Positions 44,206 to 52,941 are shown, counted from the stretch's first letter. The stretch is DNA of 64,000 nucleotides from Flavobacteriales bacterium (GCA_016788635.1 JAEUSU010000005.1:124001-188000); one strand, 5' to 3'. Translations and numbers: made by a program. Notes: generated from the sequence alone by a model not told the origin.

Positions 44206-44882
44206 GCAACGGGAGCCTGATCCTCATCCCTACGCCCATCGGCAACCTGGAGGACATCACGCTGCGCGCGGTGCGCATGCTGCGCGAGGTGGATGCCGTG
44301 GTGGCCGAGGACACGCGCGTGAGCGGCCGCCTGCTGCAGCACCTGGGCGTGAGCAAGCCGTTGATCAGCTTCCACACCAACAACGAGCACCGCATGGTGA
44401 GCGGCCTGGTGCAACGCTTGTGCGATGGCCAACGCCTGGCCCTGGTGAGCGATGCGGGCACGCCGGGCATCAGCGATCCGGGTTTCCTGCTCGTGCGCGC
44501 GGCGATCGCCGCAGGCATACCCGTGGAGTGCCTGCCCGGCCCCACGGCCTTCGTGCCCGCATTGGTGGTGAGCGGCCTGCCTTGCGAACGTTTCGTGTAT
44601 GAAGGTTTCCTTCCGCAGAAGAAGGGGCGGCGCACGCGCATTGAAGCCCTGAAGGACGAGGCGCGGACGATGGTGATCTACGAGAGCCCTCACCGCATGG
44701 TACGCCTGCTGGGCGAACTGATCGAAACGCTTGGTGCGGATCGCCCGGCCAGCGCAAGCCGCGAGCTGAGCAAGTTGCACGAAGAGACGCGGCGCGGCAC
44801 CCTCGGCGAGTTGCTGGCCCATTTCACCACCCACGAACCGCGCGGCGAGTTCGTGGTGGTGGTCGGTGGAAAAGATGAATGA
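44202..44882 (+). CDS. rsmI: 16S rRNA (cytidine(1402)-2'-O)-methyltransferase
   Basis: RsmI uses SAM to methylate the ribose of C1402 in the decoding centre of the small ribosomal subunit. The 226-aa protein has all tetrapyrrole-methylase-fold motifs of the family: LILIPTPIGNLEDITLRAVR, VVAEDTRVSGRLLQHLGV, LVSDAGTPGISDPGFLLVR and VECLPGPTAFVPAL. The C-terminus ends in FVVVVGGKDE. It is slightly shorter than the E. coli enzyme, with the small C-terminal domain missing, as in many Bacteroidota. The GTG start overlaps the stop of the M28 peptidase gene. Confidence 0.96.
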   Translation: MSNGSLILIPTPIGNLEDITLRAVRMLREVDAVVAEDTRVSGRLLQHLGVSKPLISFHTNNEHRMVSGLVQRLCDGQRLALVSDAGTPGISDPGFLLVRAAIAAGIPVECLPGPTAFVPALVVSGLPCERFVYEGFLPQKKGRRTRIEALKDEARTMVIYESPHRMVRLLGELIETLGADRPASASRELSKLHEETRRGTLGELLAHFTTHEPRGEFVVVVGGKDE

Positions 44883-44913
44883 TCCGCCGGCACGAAGGCG
44901 TCCCCTGCGCGGA

Positions 44914-44921
44914 TACCTTTC
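44914..44921 (+). promoter_or_regulatory. -7 box TACCTTTC before the 189-aa secreted protein
   Basis: The octamer ends 15 bp before the ATG at 44937, in the 54-bp gap after rsmI. Confidence 0.5.
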
Positions 44922-44936
44922 GCTGCACATCGCGCC

Positions 44937-45506
44937 ATGCGCACTTCCGCCTCACTGCTCTCGTGCCTCATCGGCACCCTGCTGTGCGCACAGGTGACCT
45001 TGCACCACAACGCGGCGGAATACCGCGCGAACACCGGCGAGGACCTGGGACAATACGTGGACGTGGTGATCGCCATGGGCCGCTACGTGCTGGTGGTGCG
45101 AAAGGATGGTGTGGAGCGCCGCCTGCCCTGCAAGGACCTCTGGGGCTTCACCTACAAGGGTGTGCTCTTTCGCTTCAGCAGTGAAGGCCACGTGCCCGTG
45201 CGGCTGATGAAGGAGGGGGCCATGTGCTACTTCGAGAACGGTTTCGCACACCTGCGCATGGTGCACGACGGCACCGAGGTGGCCCATGCCACCCAAGGCC
45301 ACAGGAGCTACCTGAGCCGCGACCTGGACGGTCCCATCGTGCCGGCGGTGTTCAAGGAAGGGGATGGCCGCAGCGCCAGCGGCCGTTACCGGGCACAATA
45401 CCCCGCCTTCGAGGCCCTCTTTACCTGTATTGGCGACCAGGACGACCTGGAGCACAATCGCCAGTGCGTGGTGGATTTTGAGGTGGCGCTCGAGGGGGGG
45501 AGGTAA
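44937..45506 (+). CDS. Secreted hypothetical protein
   Basis: I do not recognise this 189-aa protein. It has a short signal peptide (1-18; MRTSASLLSCLIGTLLCA, cleavage near AQ) and a mature part of about 170 residues that looks beta-rich, with the segments YVLVVRKDGVERRLPCKDLW and GFTYKGVLFRF suggesting a single compact domain. Cysteines at CKD, MCYF, FTC and QCVV could pair after export. There is a promoter box before it and a long palindrome after it, so it is likely monocistronic. No function is proposed. Confidence 0.7.
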   Translation: MRTSASLLSCLIGTLLCAQVTLHHNAAEYRANTGEDLGQYVDVVIAMGRYVLVVRKDGVERRLPCKDLWGFTYKGVLFRFSSEGHVPVRLMKEGAMCYFENGFAHLRMVHDGTEVAHATQGHRSYLSRDLDGPIVPAVFKEGDGRSASGRYRAQYPAFEALFTCIGDQDDLEHNRQCVVDFEVALEGGR

Positions 45507-45525
45507 GGGACGGTTCATAGACGCG

Positions 45526-45564
45526 CCACGCTGAGCCTGCCTGCCGCAGGCAGGCTCAGCGTGG
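45526..45564. repeat. 39-nt perfect palindrome (REP-like or terminator)
   Basis: Two perfect 19-nt arms (CCACGCTGAGCCTGCCTGC and its complement) enclose one base. It lies 20 bp after the previous stop and 28 bp before the next -7 box. The GCTGAGCCTGCC core resembles intergenic REP-like units of many bacteria. There is no T-tract, so terminator function is not certain. Confidence 0.8.
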
Positions 45565-45591
45565 CCGGTCGTTCGGGAACCATGGGCCAAG

Positions 45592-45599
45592 TACATTTG
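45592..45599 (+). promoter_or_regulatory. -7 box TACATTTG for DAHP synthase-chorismate mutase
   Basis: This is an exact match to the Bacteroidota -7 consensus TAnnTTTG. It ends 13 bp before the ATG at 45613, which leaves a leader of only about 5-8 nt. No clear TTTG -33 box is present. Confidence 0.65.
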
Positions 45600-45612
45600 T
45601 TCCACTTCCCAA

Positions 45613-46749
45613 ATGCCCGCCACCACCACCTTTCTTCCGCTGAGCGCCTGGGGCCTTGGCGTGGACCGCCCCCTGCTGGTGGCCGGGCCATGCAGTGCGG
45701 AAAGCGCGGACCAGGTGCTGGCCACCGCCCGTGCCATCCGCACCAGGGCTCCCCAAGTGAAGGTGTTCCGGGCCGGCGTGTGGAAACCCCGCACCCGACC
45801 GGGAACTTTTGAGGGCAATGGTGCCGAAGCCCTGCGATGGCTACAGGAGGTGAAGGCGGAGACCGGGCTGCTCCTGGCCACCGAAGTGGCCAACGCCGAG
45901 CATGTGGACGCCAGCTTGAAGGCGGGCATCGACCTGTTATGGATCGGGGCGCGCACCACCCCCAGCCCCTTCGCTGTGCAGGAGATCGCGGATGCGCTGC
46001 GGGGGGTGGACGTGCCTGTGCTGGTGAAGAACCCCATCAACCCCGACCTGCAGCTCTGGATCGGGGCACTGGAACGCCTGGCCCACGCGGGACTCACGCG
46101 CCTGGCAGCCATTCACCGCGGCTTCCATTGGTTCGAGCGCACACCCTACCGGAACAGCCCCATGTGGGAATTCCCCATCCGCCTGAAGGGAACCTTCCCG
46201 GACTTGGAGCTGCTCTGCGACCCCAGCCACATCGCCGGGGGGCGTGAACGTTTGGGCGAGGTGGCCCAACAGGCCCTGGACCTGAACTTCAGCGGGCTGA
46301 TGGTGGAGACCCACATCCGGCCGGATCAAGCCTTGAGCGACGCGGACCAGCAGGTGGACCCCGCCGGCCTGGCCGTCCTTCTGGAAGGGCTGAACTTCAG
46401 GAGAGCTGCCCCCCCCGGGGTGCTGCACGCCCCGCTGCAGGAGCTGCGCGACCTGATCGACCAGCTGGACGAGGAACTTGCCCAGAAGCTGGGCAGCCGC
46501 ATGGCCATTGCCGAGCGCATCGGCGAGTACAAGCACGCCCACAATGTGGCCATCCTGCAGCCCGAACGCTGGGAGGCCATCATGCGCCGGCAGCTTCAAC
46601 TGGCCCGCCACCTGGGCCTGAGCCCGGCCTTTGTGGAGGCCGTGATGAACGCCATACACACCGAGAGCATCCGGAGGCAAAGCCAGGTGGCGGACGAGGC
46701 GGGCCAGGGAGTGCCTCCCTCAGGATCCCGCGCCTCCGCACAGGATTAG
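45613..46749 (+). CDS. Bifunctional DAHP synthase / chorismate mutase
   Basis: This 378-aa fusion catalyses the first step of the shikimate pathway and the branch to prephenate. Residues about 1-265 are a class I-beta DAHP synthase (LLVAGPCSAES, FRAGVWKPRTRPGTFEG, LWIGARTTPSPFAVQEIA, CDPSHIAGGRERL). Residues about 275-370 are an AroQ-type chorismate mutase (LQELRDLIDQLDEELAQKLG, RMAIAERIGEYKHAHNVAIL). In such fusions the mutase domain usually gives feedback control by prephenate (family knowledge). The gene has a consensus promoter box and stands alone; the next gene has its own promoter. Confidence 0.95.
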   Translation: MPATTTFLPLSAWGLGVDRPLLVAGPCSAESADQVLATARAIRTRAPQVKVFRAGVWKPRTRPGTFEGNGAEALRWLQEVKAETGLLLATEVANAEHVDASLKAGIDLLWIGARTTPSPFAVQEIADALRGVDVPVLVKNPINPDLQLWIGALERLAHAGLTRLAAIHRGFHWFERTPYRNSPMWEFPIRLKGTFPDLELLCDPSHIAGGRERLGEVAQQALDLNFSGLMVETHIRPDQALSDADQQVDPAGLAVLLEGLNFRRAAPPGVLHAPLQELRDLIDQLDEELAQKLGSRMAIAERIGEYKHAHNVAILQPERWEAIMRRQLQLARHLGLSPAFVEAVMNAIHTESIRRQSQVADEAGQGVPPSGSRASAQD

Positions 46750-46780
46750 TTTGAACCGACCTCGGCCCCAGCTAATTTGG
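46750..46780 (+). promoter_or_regulatory. Full promoter: TTTG (-33), 19-bp spacer, TAATTTGG (-7)
   Basis: TTTG at 46750-46753 and TAATTTGG at 46773-46780 are separated by exactly 19 bp, the consensus spacing for Bacteroidota primary sigma factor promoters. This is the best complete promoter of the window. The predicted start near 46786 gives a leader of about 40 nt before the ATG at 46828. Confidence 0.7.
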
Positions 46781-46827
46781 TCGCTCCTGCAAGCTGACCC
46801 CAACCCCAATCTTCCAACCCCCAACCC

Positions 46828-49662
46828 ATGAAAGGTCTTTTCTCCTTAGTGGTCGTCTTTTGTCTGGCCCTCTCCACGGCCTGGGCGCAGCCGACCTTCA
46901 ACAACATGTCCTCGCTCCTGCCGCAGTTCAGCTACAGCGGTGGTTGCGCGGCCGTGGTGGACATGAACGGCGATGGCCTGGATGACATCTGCCGCCTGGA
47001 CAGCAGCCGGCACGTGTACGTCGAGTACCAGAACGCCGACGGTTCCTTCACCCGTTTCGACTATGGCCGCATCAGCAACAGCTCACAATGGGGCTGGGCC
47101 ATTGGCGATACCGACCACGACGGGCACAAGGACATCTTCAGTGGTGGCAGCTACGACAACGTGCGCCACATGCAGATCTCCGCACCCGGTGTGTTCAACC
47201 TGGTGGTGATCCCGAACAGCCAGCAGTTCATGCAATGCGCCAACATGGCCGACGTGAACAACGATGGCCACGTGGATGGCTTCGGCTGCCACGACGACGG
47301 CCCGAGCCGCATCTATCTGAACAACGGTTCCGGCACCCTGGGCTACAACAATTACATCGACTTCACCACCACGCCTTCCAGCGACATGAGCGGGAACTAT
47401 GGCAGCACGTGGACGGACTTCGACAATGACGGCGATCTGGACCTCTACATCGCCAAGTGCCGCCAGGGGGTGACCAACCAGAACGATCCGCGCCGGATCA
47501 ACGTGCTGTACGTGAACGACGGCAGCAACAACTACACGGAAATGGCCGACACCTACGGGGTGCGCATCCAATACCAGAGCTGGTCCTGCGACTTCGGCGA
47601 CATTGACAACGACGGCGACATGGACCTGGTGGTGACCAACCACGACAACACCATCATGCTGCTGCAGAACGATGGCACCGGCCACTTCACGGAGATCACC
47701 GCCGGCAGCGGCCTGCTCTACAATGGATTCTTCCTGCAGAGCATCTTCCGCGACTTCGACAACGACGGCTACCTGGACCTCATAACCGCCGGCGGCGTGA
47801 ACACGGACAAGTACTTCAAGGGCAACGGCGACGGCACCTTCACGCCGATGCCCAATGTGTTCCCGTCCACCAAGCCCATGCACACCTTCGCCATCGGCGA
47901 CCTGAACAACGATGGGTTCGAGGATGTCTTTGCGGGCTACGGCGACCAGAACTCCTATGTGACCCCGGACTACAGCTTCCCCGACCGCCTGTGGTTGAAC
48001 ACGCCCAACGGCAACCACTGGTTCAATGTGAACCTGGTGGGTACCACGAGCAACCACAACGCCATTGGTGCCCGCACCCAGATCTACGGCCCCTGGGGCG
48101 TTCAGATCCGCGAGGTGCGTTCCGGTGAGAGCTACGGCATTGTGAACTCCTTCACGCAGCATTACGGCTTGGGGCAGTTCACCGAGGTGGACTCGCTCAT
48201 GATCCGCTGGCCGAGCGGTCTGGTGGAATGGTATTACGACCTGGATGGCGACCAGAGCATCACGGTGATCGAAGGCAACTGCATCGCCCCGGATGCGCAG
48301 GTGCTCTCCAGCGGCGGCCAGATCTACTGCACCGGTGGAGCACCGATCACGCTGACGGCGAACGCGGGTTACCAATACACTTGGAGCACCGGCGCCACCA
48401 CCCAGAGCATCAACGTGACCGCCGGTGGCGCCTACACGGTGACCATCGATGATGGCACGGGCTGCGTGGACAACGCCACATTGATCATCACCCAGGATCC
48501 CGATGAGACCCCGACGATCTCCTTCACGGGGGAGACGACCTTCTGCGAAGGGGGCTCCGTGGTGCTGAACGCCAGCGCTGCCTCGGGCTACCTCTGGAAC
48601 ACCGGAGAGACCACGCAGAGCATCCTGGCCACGGATGACGGCCCCTATACGGTGGCCACCTCGGGCGTCTGCGGCCTCACCACCAGTGCACCGGTAAGCT
48701 TCACAGTGCTGGCCAGCCCGGCCGCACCCACCGCCCCGGGTGAGTTCCTCCCCGGCCCGGGCACGGCCGACCTGACGGCCACGGGCGACAGCATCGTATG
48801 GTACGACCAGGCTTCCGGCGGCACACCGGTCGGTTACGGCAATGCCTGGACCACGCCCTTTGTGAACACGACCACCAGCTTCTGGTGCGAGGATGTGCTG
48901 CAGTACGGTGGCACCGAGTATTTCGGTGGAAAAGTGGATAACAGCACGAGCAACGGGCAGTACCACAACAACAATACGAACTACCTGGTCTTCGAAGTGT
49001 ACGAGCCGATGGTGCTCCGCAGTGTGAAGGTGTACGCCAACGGTGCCGGTGCGCGCAGCATCGCCGTGGTGCAGATGGGCTCCGGGGCTACTGTGGCCTC
49101 CGGCACGTTCAATGTGCCCGATGGCGAGAGCCGCGTGCAGCTGGACTTCGATGTGGCTGTCGGTGGTCCATATGGCTTGCGTGTCACCTCCAGCAACCCG
49201 CAGTTGTGGCGCGATGGCACGGGCAGCAACCCGGCCTACCCCTACACGCTTGGCACCTTGGGCACCATCACGCAGAGCAATGCCACGGGCGCCAATGCGC
49301 TCAACTTCTACTACTACTTCTACGACTGGGAGGTGGAGGAGCCCAGTTTCCATTGCAGCAGCCCCCGCACCGAAGTGGTGGTGGATGTGGCTGTGGGCGT
49401 AGTGGAGGCCGACCAGCAGGACGGGGTTTCCGTGTGGCCCAACCCCACCACGGATGTGCTCAACGTGGCCACCTCCTCCGCGTTGGTGGATGTGACCATC
49501 GTGGACATCACCGGCCGTGTGGTGATGGTGCGCTCAGGTGATGCACGCCAAAGTGCGGCCGGTCAGTTCACCCTGGACCTGGGCCACCTGGCCCCCGGTG
49601 AGTACCTGCTGCGTACCCGCACGGAGAACGGACAGACCGCCCACCGGGTGATGGTGCGCTAA
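46828..49662 (+). CDS. Secreted FG-GAP/VCBS-repeat protein with T9SS type A sorting domain
   Basis: This 944-aa protein has a signal peptide (1-20, ending AWAQ) and an integrin-like FG-GAP/VCBS propeller (about 25-390) with calcium-loop motifs such as DMNGDGLDDI, DTDHDGHKDI, DFDNDGDLDLY, DIDNDGDMDLV and DLNNDGFEDV. An ASPIC/UnbV-like segment follows (about 395-490; VDSLMIRWPSGLVEWYY), then two Ig-like domains (about 490-640), a module of about 200 aa that also occurs in the S8 protease of this window, and a type A sorting domain (about 865-944; VSVWPNPTTDVLNVATSS, LAPGEYLLRTRT). It is likely a surface or released protein; its target is unknown. Confidence 0.92.
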   Translation: MKGLFSLVVVFCLALSTAWAQPTFNNMSSLLPQFSYSGGCAAVVDMNGDGLDDICRLDSSRHVYVEYQNADGSFTRFDYGRISNSSQWGWAIGDTDHDGHKDIFSGGSYDNVRHMQISAPGVFNLVVIPNSQQFMQCANMADVNNDGHVDGFGCHDDGPSRIYLNNGSGTLGYNNYIDFTTTPSSDMSGNYGSTWTDFDNDGDLDLYIAKCRQGVTNQNDPRRINVLYVNDGSNNYTEMADTYGVRIQYQSWSCDFGDIDNDGDMDLVVTNHDNTIMLLQNDGTGHFTEITAGSGLLYNGFFLQSIFRDFDNDGYLDLITAGGVNTDKYFKGNGDGTFTPMPNVFPSTKPMHTFAIGDLNNDGFEDVFAGYGDQNSYVTPDYSFPDRLWLNTPNGNHWFNVNLVGTTSNHNAIGARTQIYGPWGVQIREVRSGESYGIVNSFTQHYGLGQFTEVDSLMIRWPSGLVEWYYDLDGDQSITVIEGNCIAPDAQVLSSGGQIYCTGGAPITLTANAGYQYTWSTGATTQSINVTAGGAYTVTIDDGTGCVDNATLIITQDPDETPTISFTGETTFCEGGSVVLNASAASGYLWNTGETTQSILATDDGPYTVATSGVCGLTTSAPVSFTVLASPAAPTAPGEFLPGPGTADLTATGDSIVWYDQASGGTPVGYGNAWTTPFVNTTTSFWCEDVLQYGGTEYFGGKVDNSTSNGQYHNNNTNYLVFEVYEPMVLRSVKVYANGAGARSIAVVQMGSGATVASGTFNVPDGESRVQLDFDVAVGGPYGLRVTSSNPQLWRDGTGSNPAYPYTLGTLGTITQSNATGANALNFYYYFYDWEVEEPSFHCSSPRTEVVVDVAVGVVEADQQDGVSVWPNPTTDVLNVATSSALVDVTIVDITGRVVMVRSGDARQSAAGQFTLDLGHLAPGEYLLRTRTENGQTAHRVMVR

Positions 49663-49684
49663 GCCGCTTTCATTCGTTCCTGAC

Positions 49685-49716
49685 AAGGGTCCCGGTGCAT
49701 CAGCACCGGGACCCTT
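49685..49716 (+). terminator. Terminator of the FG-GAP protein gene
   Basis: A perfect 14-bp stem (AAGGGTCCCGGTGC / GCACCGGGACCCTT) with loop ATCA lies 23 bp after the stop and is followed by CTGTTTCC. Confidence 0.88.
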
Positions 49717-49776
49717 CTGTTTCCGGCCTCAACCTTTCCGGGTCCGGCCCGTTCAAGCGGTCCGAGAACAACCGCC

Positions 49777-50271
49777 ATGGAACGTTATTCGCCTCTCACC
49801 AGCCCGGCCTTCATCCTGCTCACCACCTTGCTGATTGCGGCCTGTCACCCCAAGGAACTGGATGACTTCAACCCCATGAGCAACAGCTGTGGCCAGGAGG
49901 GCAACCGCATCAGCGCCGTGGTGGATGGTGATAGTTGGTGCGCCAACGCCAGCGTCACGGCCATCGTTTCCGATGACCAGGCCGCGATCCTTACGGGGGT
50001 GGGGCTGACCGGTGCTGCCATTACGGTGCAGGTGGACAGCATCGCCTATGGCGACCACCCCATTAATGAGGCCGACAATGCCGTGTTGTGGATGGGCGGT
50101 GGGCAGAATTTCACCCCGCGCAACGATCACCCCGGCATCCTCACGATCCTTTCGCATGATCCTGCGGCGCGGCGCCTCTGTGCACGCGTGACCGTAACGC
50201 TGTTCAGCGAGACCAGCGGCCAGCAACGCGAAGTGGTGGCCGACCTGGACGTGACCTACGCGCAGGAGTAA
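49777..50271 (+). CDS. Small hypothetical lipoprotein
   Basis: This 164-aa protein has a lipoprotein signal: a hydrophobic stretch (SPAFILLTTLLI) ends in the lipobox IAAC, so the mature protein would start at Cys24. The mature part looks beta-rich; NRISAVVDGDSWCANASVTA recalls the small outer-membrane-associated lipoproteins of Bacteroidota that begin with a G/AxVDGxxW motif. I do not know the function. It lies between a strong terminator and the start of the Moco operon and ends 43 bp before it. No TAnnTTTG box stands out upstream. Confidence 0.75.
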   Translation: MERYSPLTSPAFILLTTLLIAACHPKELDDFNPMSNSCGQEGNRISAVVDGDSWCANASVTAIVSDDQAAILTGVGLTGAAITVQVDSIAYGDHPINEADNAVLWMGGGQNFTPRNDHPGILTILSHDPAARRLCARVTVTLFSETSGQQREVVADLDVTYAQE

Positions 50272-50302
50272 GGCCGGCTGGTCGTACTTCTGGTGCCGCC
50301 AC

Positions 50303-50310
50303 TACCTTGG
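50303..50310 (+). promoter_or_regulatory. -7 box TACCTTGG for the Moco operon
   Basis: The octamer ends only 4 bp before the ATG at 50315, so the transcript would be leaderless or nearly so. It would drive the moeB-like to moaC-mogA genes, which overlap or lie within 6 bp of each other. Confidence 0.5.
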
Positions 50311-50314
50311 CGGC

Positions 50315-50974
50315 ATGGCGATCTCCATCCGTGAAGCACGTGTGGCCATGGTGGGCCTGGGTGCCCTGGGCTGTGAAGTATTGCCTCGTCTTGCCCGCCT
50401 GCCGCTGGCCGGCATCACCCTGGTCGATGGCGACAACGTCGAGGAGAACAACCTCGACCGTCAGCAATTGTACGCCGCCATGGACGTGGGCTACCCGAAG
50501 GCCACCACCGCGCGAGGCTGGGCACTGCTGGTGGGCCCTGCATTGGATATCCATGCGGAAGTGCGCTTCCTGGACGCTGGGAACGCAGCGGACCTGTTGC
50601 GCGGTCATCAACTGGTGATCGACTGCACGGACGACCTGCATGCGAAGCGCATCATCGATGAGGAGTGCGCGACGCTGCACATCCCGCTCGTCTCCGGTGC
50701 GGTGCATGAACGTCAGGGTCAGGTGTTGCTGCTGCATGCGGCAGGGGCGGGTGCTTCGCTGCGCCGAACGGACCTGTACAGAGGGACCGTGGGCCCGGAG
50801 CAGGACGGCTGCGATATGCGGCGCGTGCCTTTGGACCTGATCGAGGTGGTGGGTGAACGGATGTACCAGCTGGCGCGAGCCGTGCTGAACGCGCAGCCCG
50901 TGGTGAACGGCCGGATCGAATTGTGCGACCTGAACGCAGGCGTGTGGCGGAGCTTTGATGCACCCCGGTCATGA
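50315..50974 (+). CDS. MoeB/ThiF-type adenylyltransferase
   Basis: This 219-aa E1-like enzyme is expected to adenylate the C-terminal GG of MoaD encoded downstream, so that it can receive sulfur for molybdopterin synthesis. It has the nucleotide loop VAMVGLGALGCEVLPRLA, the acidic VDGDNVEENNLDRQ with the key Arg, YPKATTA, and DCTDDLHAKRIID. It is shorter than E. coli MoeB (about 250 aa) and lacks the two CxxC zinc pairs of that enzyme. It is the first gene of the Moco operon and overlaps moeA by 4 bp. Its place beside moaD makes a MoeB role much more likely than ThiF. Confidence 0.85.
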   Translation: MAISIREARVAMVGLGALGCEVLPRLARLPLAGITLVDGDNVEENNLDRQQLYAAMDVGYPKATTARGWALLVGPALDIHAEVRFLDAGNAADLLRGHQLVIDCTDDLHAKRIIDEECATLHIPLVSGAVHERQGQVLLLHAAGAGASLRRTDLYRGTVGPEQDGCDMRRVPLDLIEVVGERMYQLARAVLNAQPVVNGRIELCDLNAGVWRSFDAPRS

Positions 50975-52149
50975 TCACAGTTGAAGAAGCCCGCACCATC
51001 GTCATGGGCGAGCAATGGACGATGCCCGATGAGCAGCTGCCCTTGGAGGAATGTCATGGCCGGGTGCTCGCCGGGGATGTGTTCGCACGACATGCGTTCC
51101 CGTTGTTCGACATGAGCGCCGTGGATGGGTTCGCGGTAGGGGATGGCACGGGTCCGTGGCAGGTGGTGGGCTCGCTTCCAGCGGGTGATACGTTCGGCCG
51201 TCCGCTGGACGCTGGTGAGGCGGTGCGGATCTTCACCGGTGCGCAGGTGCCGGAAGCGAGCCATGCGGTGGTGATGCAGGAACGCTGCACGGTGCATGAT
51301 GCAGCACTGTCGATCGAAGGTGAACCCCCGGCGGCCGGTGCGAACATCCGCAGGCGGGCCGAAGGCCATGCCAGGGGTGATCTGCTCCTGCGTGGTGGAA
51401 CGCGCCTGGACATGGCCGCCATCGGTCTGTTGGCTGCTGATGGGGTGGATGCGGTCCCAGTGGCCATGGCACCGGTCGTGGGCATCATCCGCACGGGTGG
51501 CGAGTTCGCCGACGGGAGCTCCGCTGGTCCGGGCCGCATTTTCAGCAGCAACGAGGTGATGCTTTCGGCTGCGGCGCGAGCGGCGGGATGGCCCCAGGAA
51601 GATCACGTGTACACGGTTGCGGATCTGCCATCGGAGATCAAGGCCACCATCTTCCGAGCCTCATTGGATTGCCACCTGGTGATCACCACGGGCGGGGTTT
51701 CTGTTGGCGAACATGATCTCTTGCGGAGTGTATTGGAGGACCTGGGTGCGGAGATCCATTTCCACGGCGTGCTACAAAAACCAGGCAAGCCCATGTTGTT
51801 CGCCACGGTGGGGCATGTGCCGGTGTTCGCCCTGCCCGGGAACCCGCGCGCCGTTCTCGTGGCCTGGCATGTGTATGTGCTACCCTACATCAGGGCCATG
51901 CAGGGCATGCGGGATCGGGATCATGGAAGGGACCACCTGCCCATGGCGCATGGTCTGTCACTGAAGGGGGGGCGTGCCGAATTCCGTGCGGCCCGTGTGC
52001 GTGGTGGTAAGATCGAGTTGCTGAAGGACGAAGGCTCGCATCTCCTGGGCTCCCTCACAGAAGCGGACGCGCTGGCTTATTTTCCCCACACCATGCGCCA
52101 GGTGGAAAGTGGCGATGAGGTGGAGGTGATCCATTTGCATGAGCGATGA
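50971..52149 (+). CDS. moeA: Molybdopterin molybdenumtransferase
   Basis: MoeA inserts molybdate into adenylated molybdopterin. The 392-aa protein shows the whole family order: LPLEECHGRVLAGDVFA and FDMSAVDGFAV at the start, RIFTGAQVPEASHAVVMQE, GANIRRRAEG, then the catalytic MogA-like domain with VGIIRTGGEF, FSSNEVMLSAAA, TTGGVSVGEHDLL and VFALPGNPRAVLVAW, and a small C-terminal domain. The length is normal. It overlaps both neighbours by 4 bp. Confidence 0.96.
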   Translation: MITVEEARTIVMGEQWTMPDEQLPLEECHGRVLAGDVFARHAFPLFDMSAVDGFAVGDGTGPWQVVGSLPAGDTFGRPLDAGEAVRIFTGAQVPEASHAVVMQERCTVHDAALSIEGEPPAAGANIRRRAEGHARGDLLLRGGTRLDMAAIGLLAADGVDAVPVAMAPVVGIIRTGGEFADGSSAGPGRIFSSNEVMLSAAARAAGWPQEDHVYTVADLPSEIKATIFRASLDCHLVITTGGVSVGEHDLLRSVLEDLGAEIHFHGVLQKPGKPMLFATVGHVPVFALPGNPRAVLVAWHVYVLPYIRAMQGMRDRDHGRDHLPMAHGLSLKGGRAEFRAARVRGGKIELLKDEGSHLLGSLTEADALAYFPHTMRQVESGDEVEVIHLHER

Positions 52150-52712
52150 ACCGATCAGGCTGGACCGGCGTGGTGCTCGCGGGTGGTAGAAGCTCGCGCA
52201 TGGGCCGTGACAAGGCACTGGTCGAATGGGAGGGACGTTCATTGCTGGATCGCGCGCTGGACAAGTTGGACCCCCATGTGCGGGAAGTGCTCGTGATCGG
52301 TGAACCGGAGAAGTACGGTCATGTGGGTCCCTTCGTGATCGCCGATGAATGGCCGGGCAAAGGGCCATTGGGCGGCCTGGCCACGGCCATGCGTTACGCC
52401 AGCAACGACCGCCTGCTGGTGATCGCCTGCGACCTGCCGGGACTGAACGACCGGCTGTTCGAGATGCTGAAAGGGCAGTTGGGTAAGGCCACCGAGGCCG
52501 TGGTGCCACGGCATGATGGGCTCATCGAGCCCCTGGCCGCCGCCTATCACCGCAACGCACAACCCGCCTTCCGGCGCTGTGTGGAATTGGATGTGCTGAA
52601 GATGAGCGATGCGCTTGGTCAGGTGCGCACGAGCTATTTGGAGGTCGTACCCGGCAGCGATGGCTGGCCTGCGGACCTGTTCCGGAACATCAATCGGCCG
52701 GGCGATCTTTGA
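52146..52712 (+). CDS. mobA: Molybdenum cofactor guanylyltransferase
   Basis: MobA links GMP to Mo-molybdopterin to make the guanine dinucleotide form used by DMSO-reductase-family enzymes such as formate dehydrogenase. The 188-aa protein has the GTP-binding loop VVLAGGRSSRMGRDKALVEW, GPLGGLATAMRYA, the metal-binding VIACDLPGLND and the late EPLAAAYHRN. It overlaps moeA by 4 bp and ends 4 bp before moaD. A MobA together with fdhD nearby points to a molybdopterin-guanine-dinucleotide formate dehydrogenase in this organism (inference). Confidence 0.94.
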   Translation: MNRSGWTGVVLAGGRSSRMGRDKALVEWEGRSLLDRALDKLDPHVREVLVIGEPEKYGHVGPFVIADEWPGKGPLGGLATAMRYASNDRLLVIACDLPGLNDRLFEMLKGQLGKATEAVVPRHDGLIEPLAAAYHRNAQPAFRRCVELDVLKMSDALGQVRTSYLEVVPGSDGWPADLFRNINRPGDL

Positions 52713-52716
52713 GGCG

Positions 52717-52941
52717 ATGGAGGTGCTGCTGTTCGGCATGATCGCGGAAATGGCCGGTGCGGACCGGGTCAAGGTGGATGCCTCCAGCGTGCATCAACTC
52801 CGCCGTGCACTTGCCGACCGCATCCCTGACCTCGACAAGTTCAGCATGGCCATTGCAGTGGACCGACGCATTGTTCACGAGGACATGCCCTTGACCGGCA
52901 GCGAGGAGATCGCCGTGCTGCCCCCATTCGCAGGAGGATGA
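52717..52941 (+). CDS. moaD: Molybdopterin synthase sulfur carrier subunit
   Basis: This 74-aa ubiquitin-fold protein carries sulfur as a C-terminal thiocarboxylate. It begins MEVLLFGMIAEMAGADRVKV and ends in VLPPFAGG, the PPxxGG ending that MoaE and MoeB recognise. The ATG at 52717 gives the normal length; the frame is open upstream but there it runs inside mobA. The stop overlaps the start of moaE by 4 bp, matching the heterotetramer of the two subunits. Confidence 0.95.
   Translation: MEVLLFGMIAEMAGADRVKVDASSVHQLRRALADRIPDLDKFSMAIAVDRRIVHEDMPLTGSEEIAVLPPFAGG

Noticed and set aside
47083..49353. Minus-strand open frame of 756 codons
   Set aside because: It is antisense to the FG-GAP protein, where the repeated calcium-loop codons keep the reverse frame open. 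Composition is Val/Ala/His-rich without known motifs.
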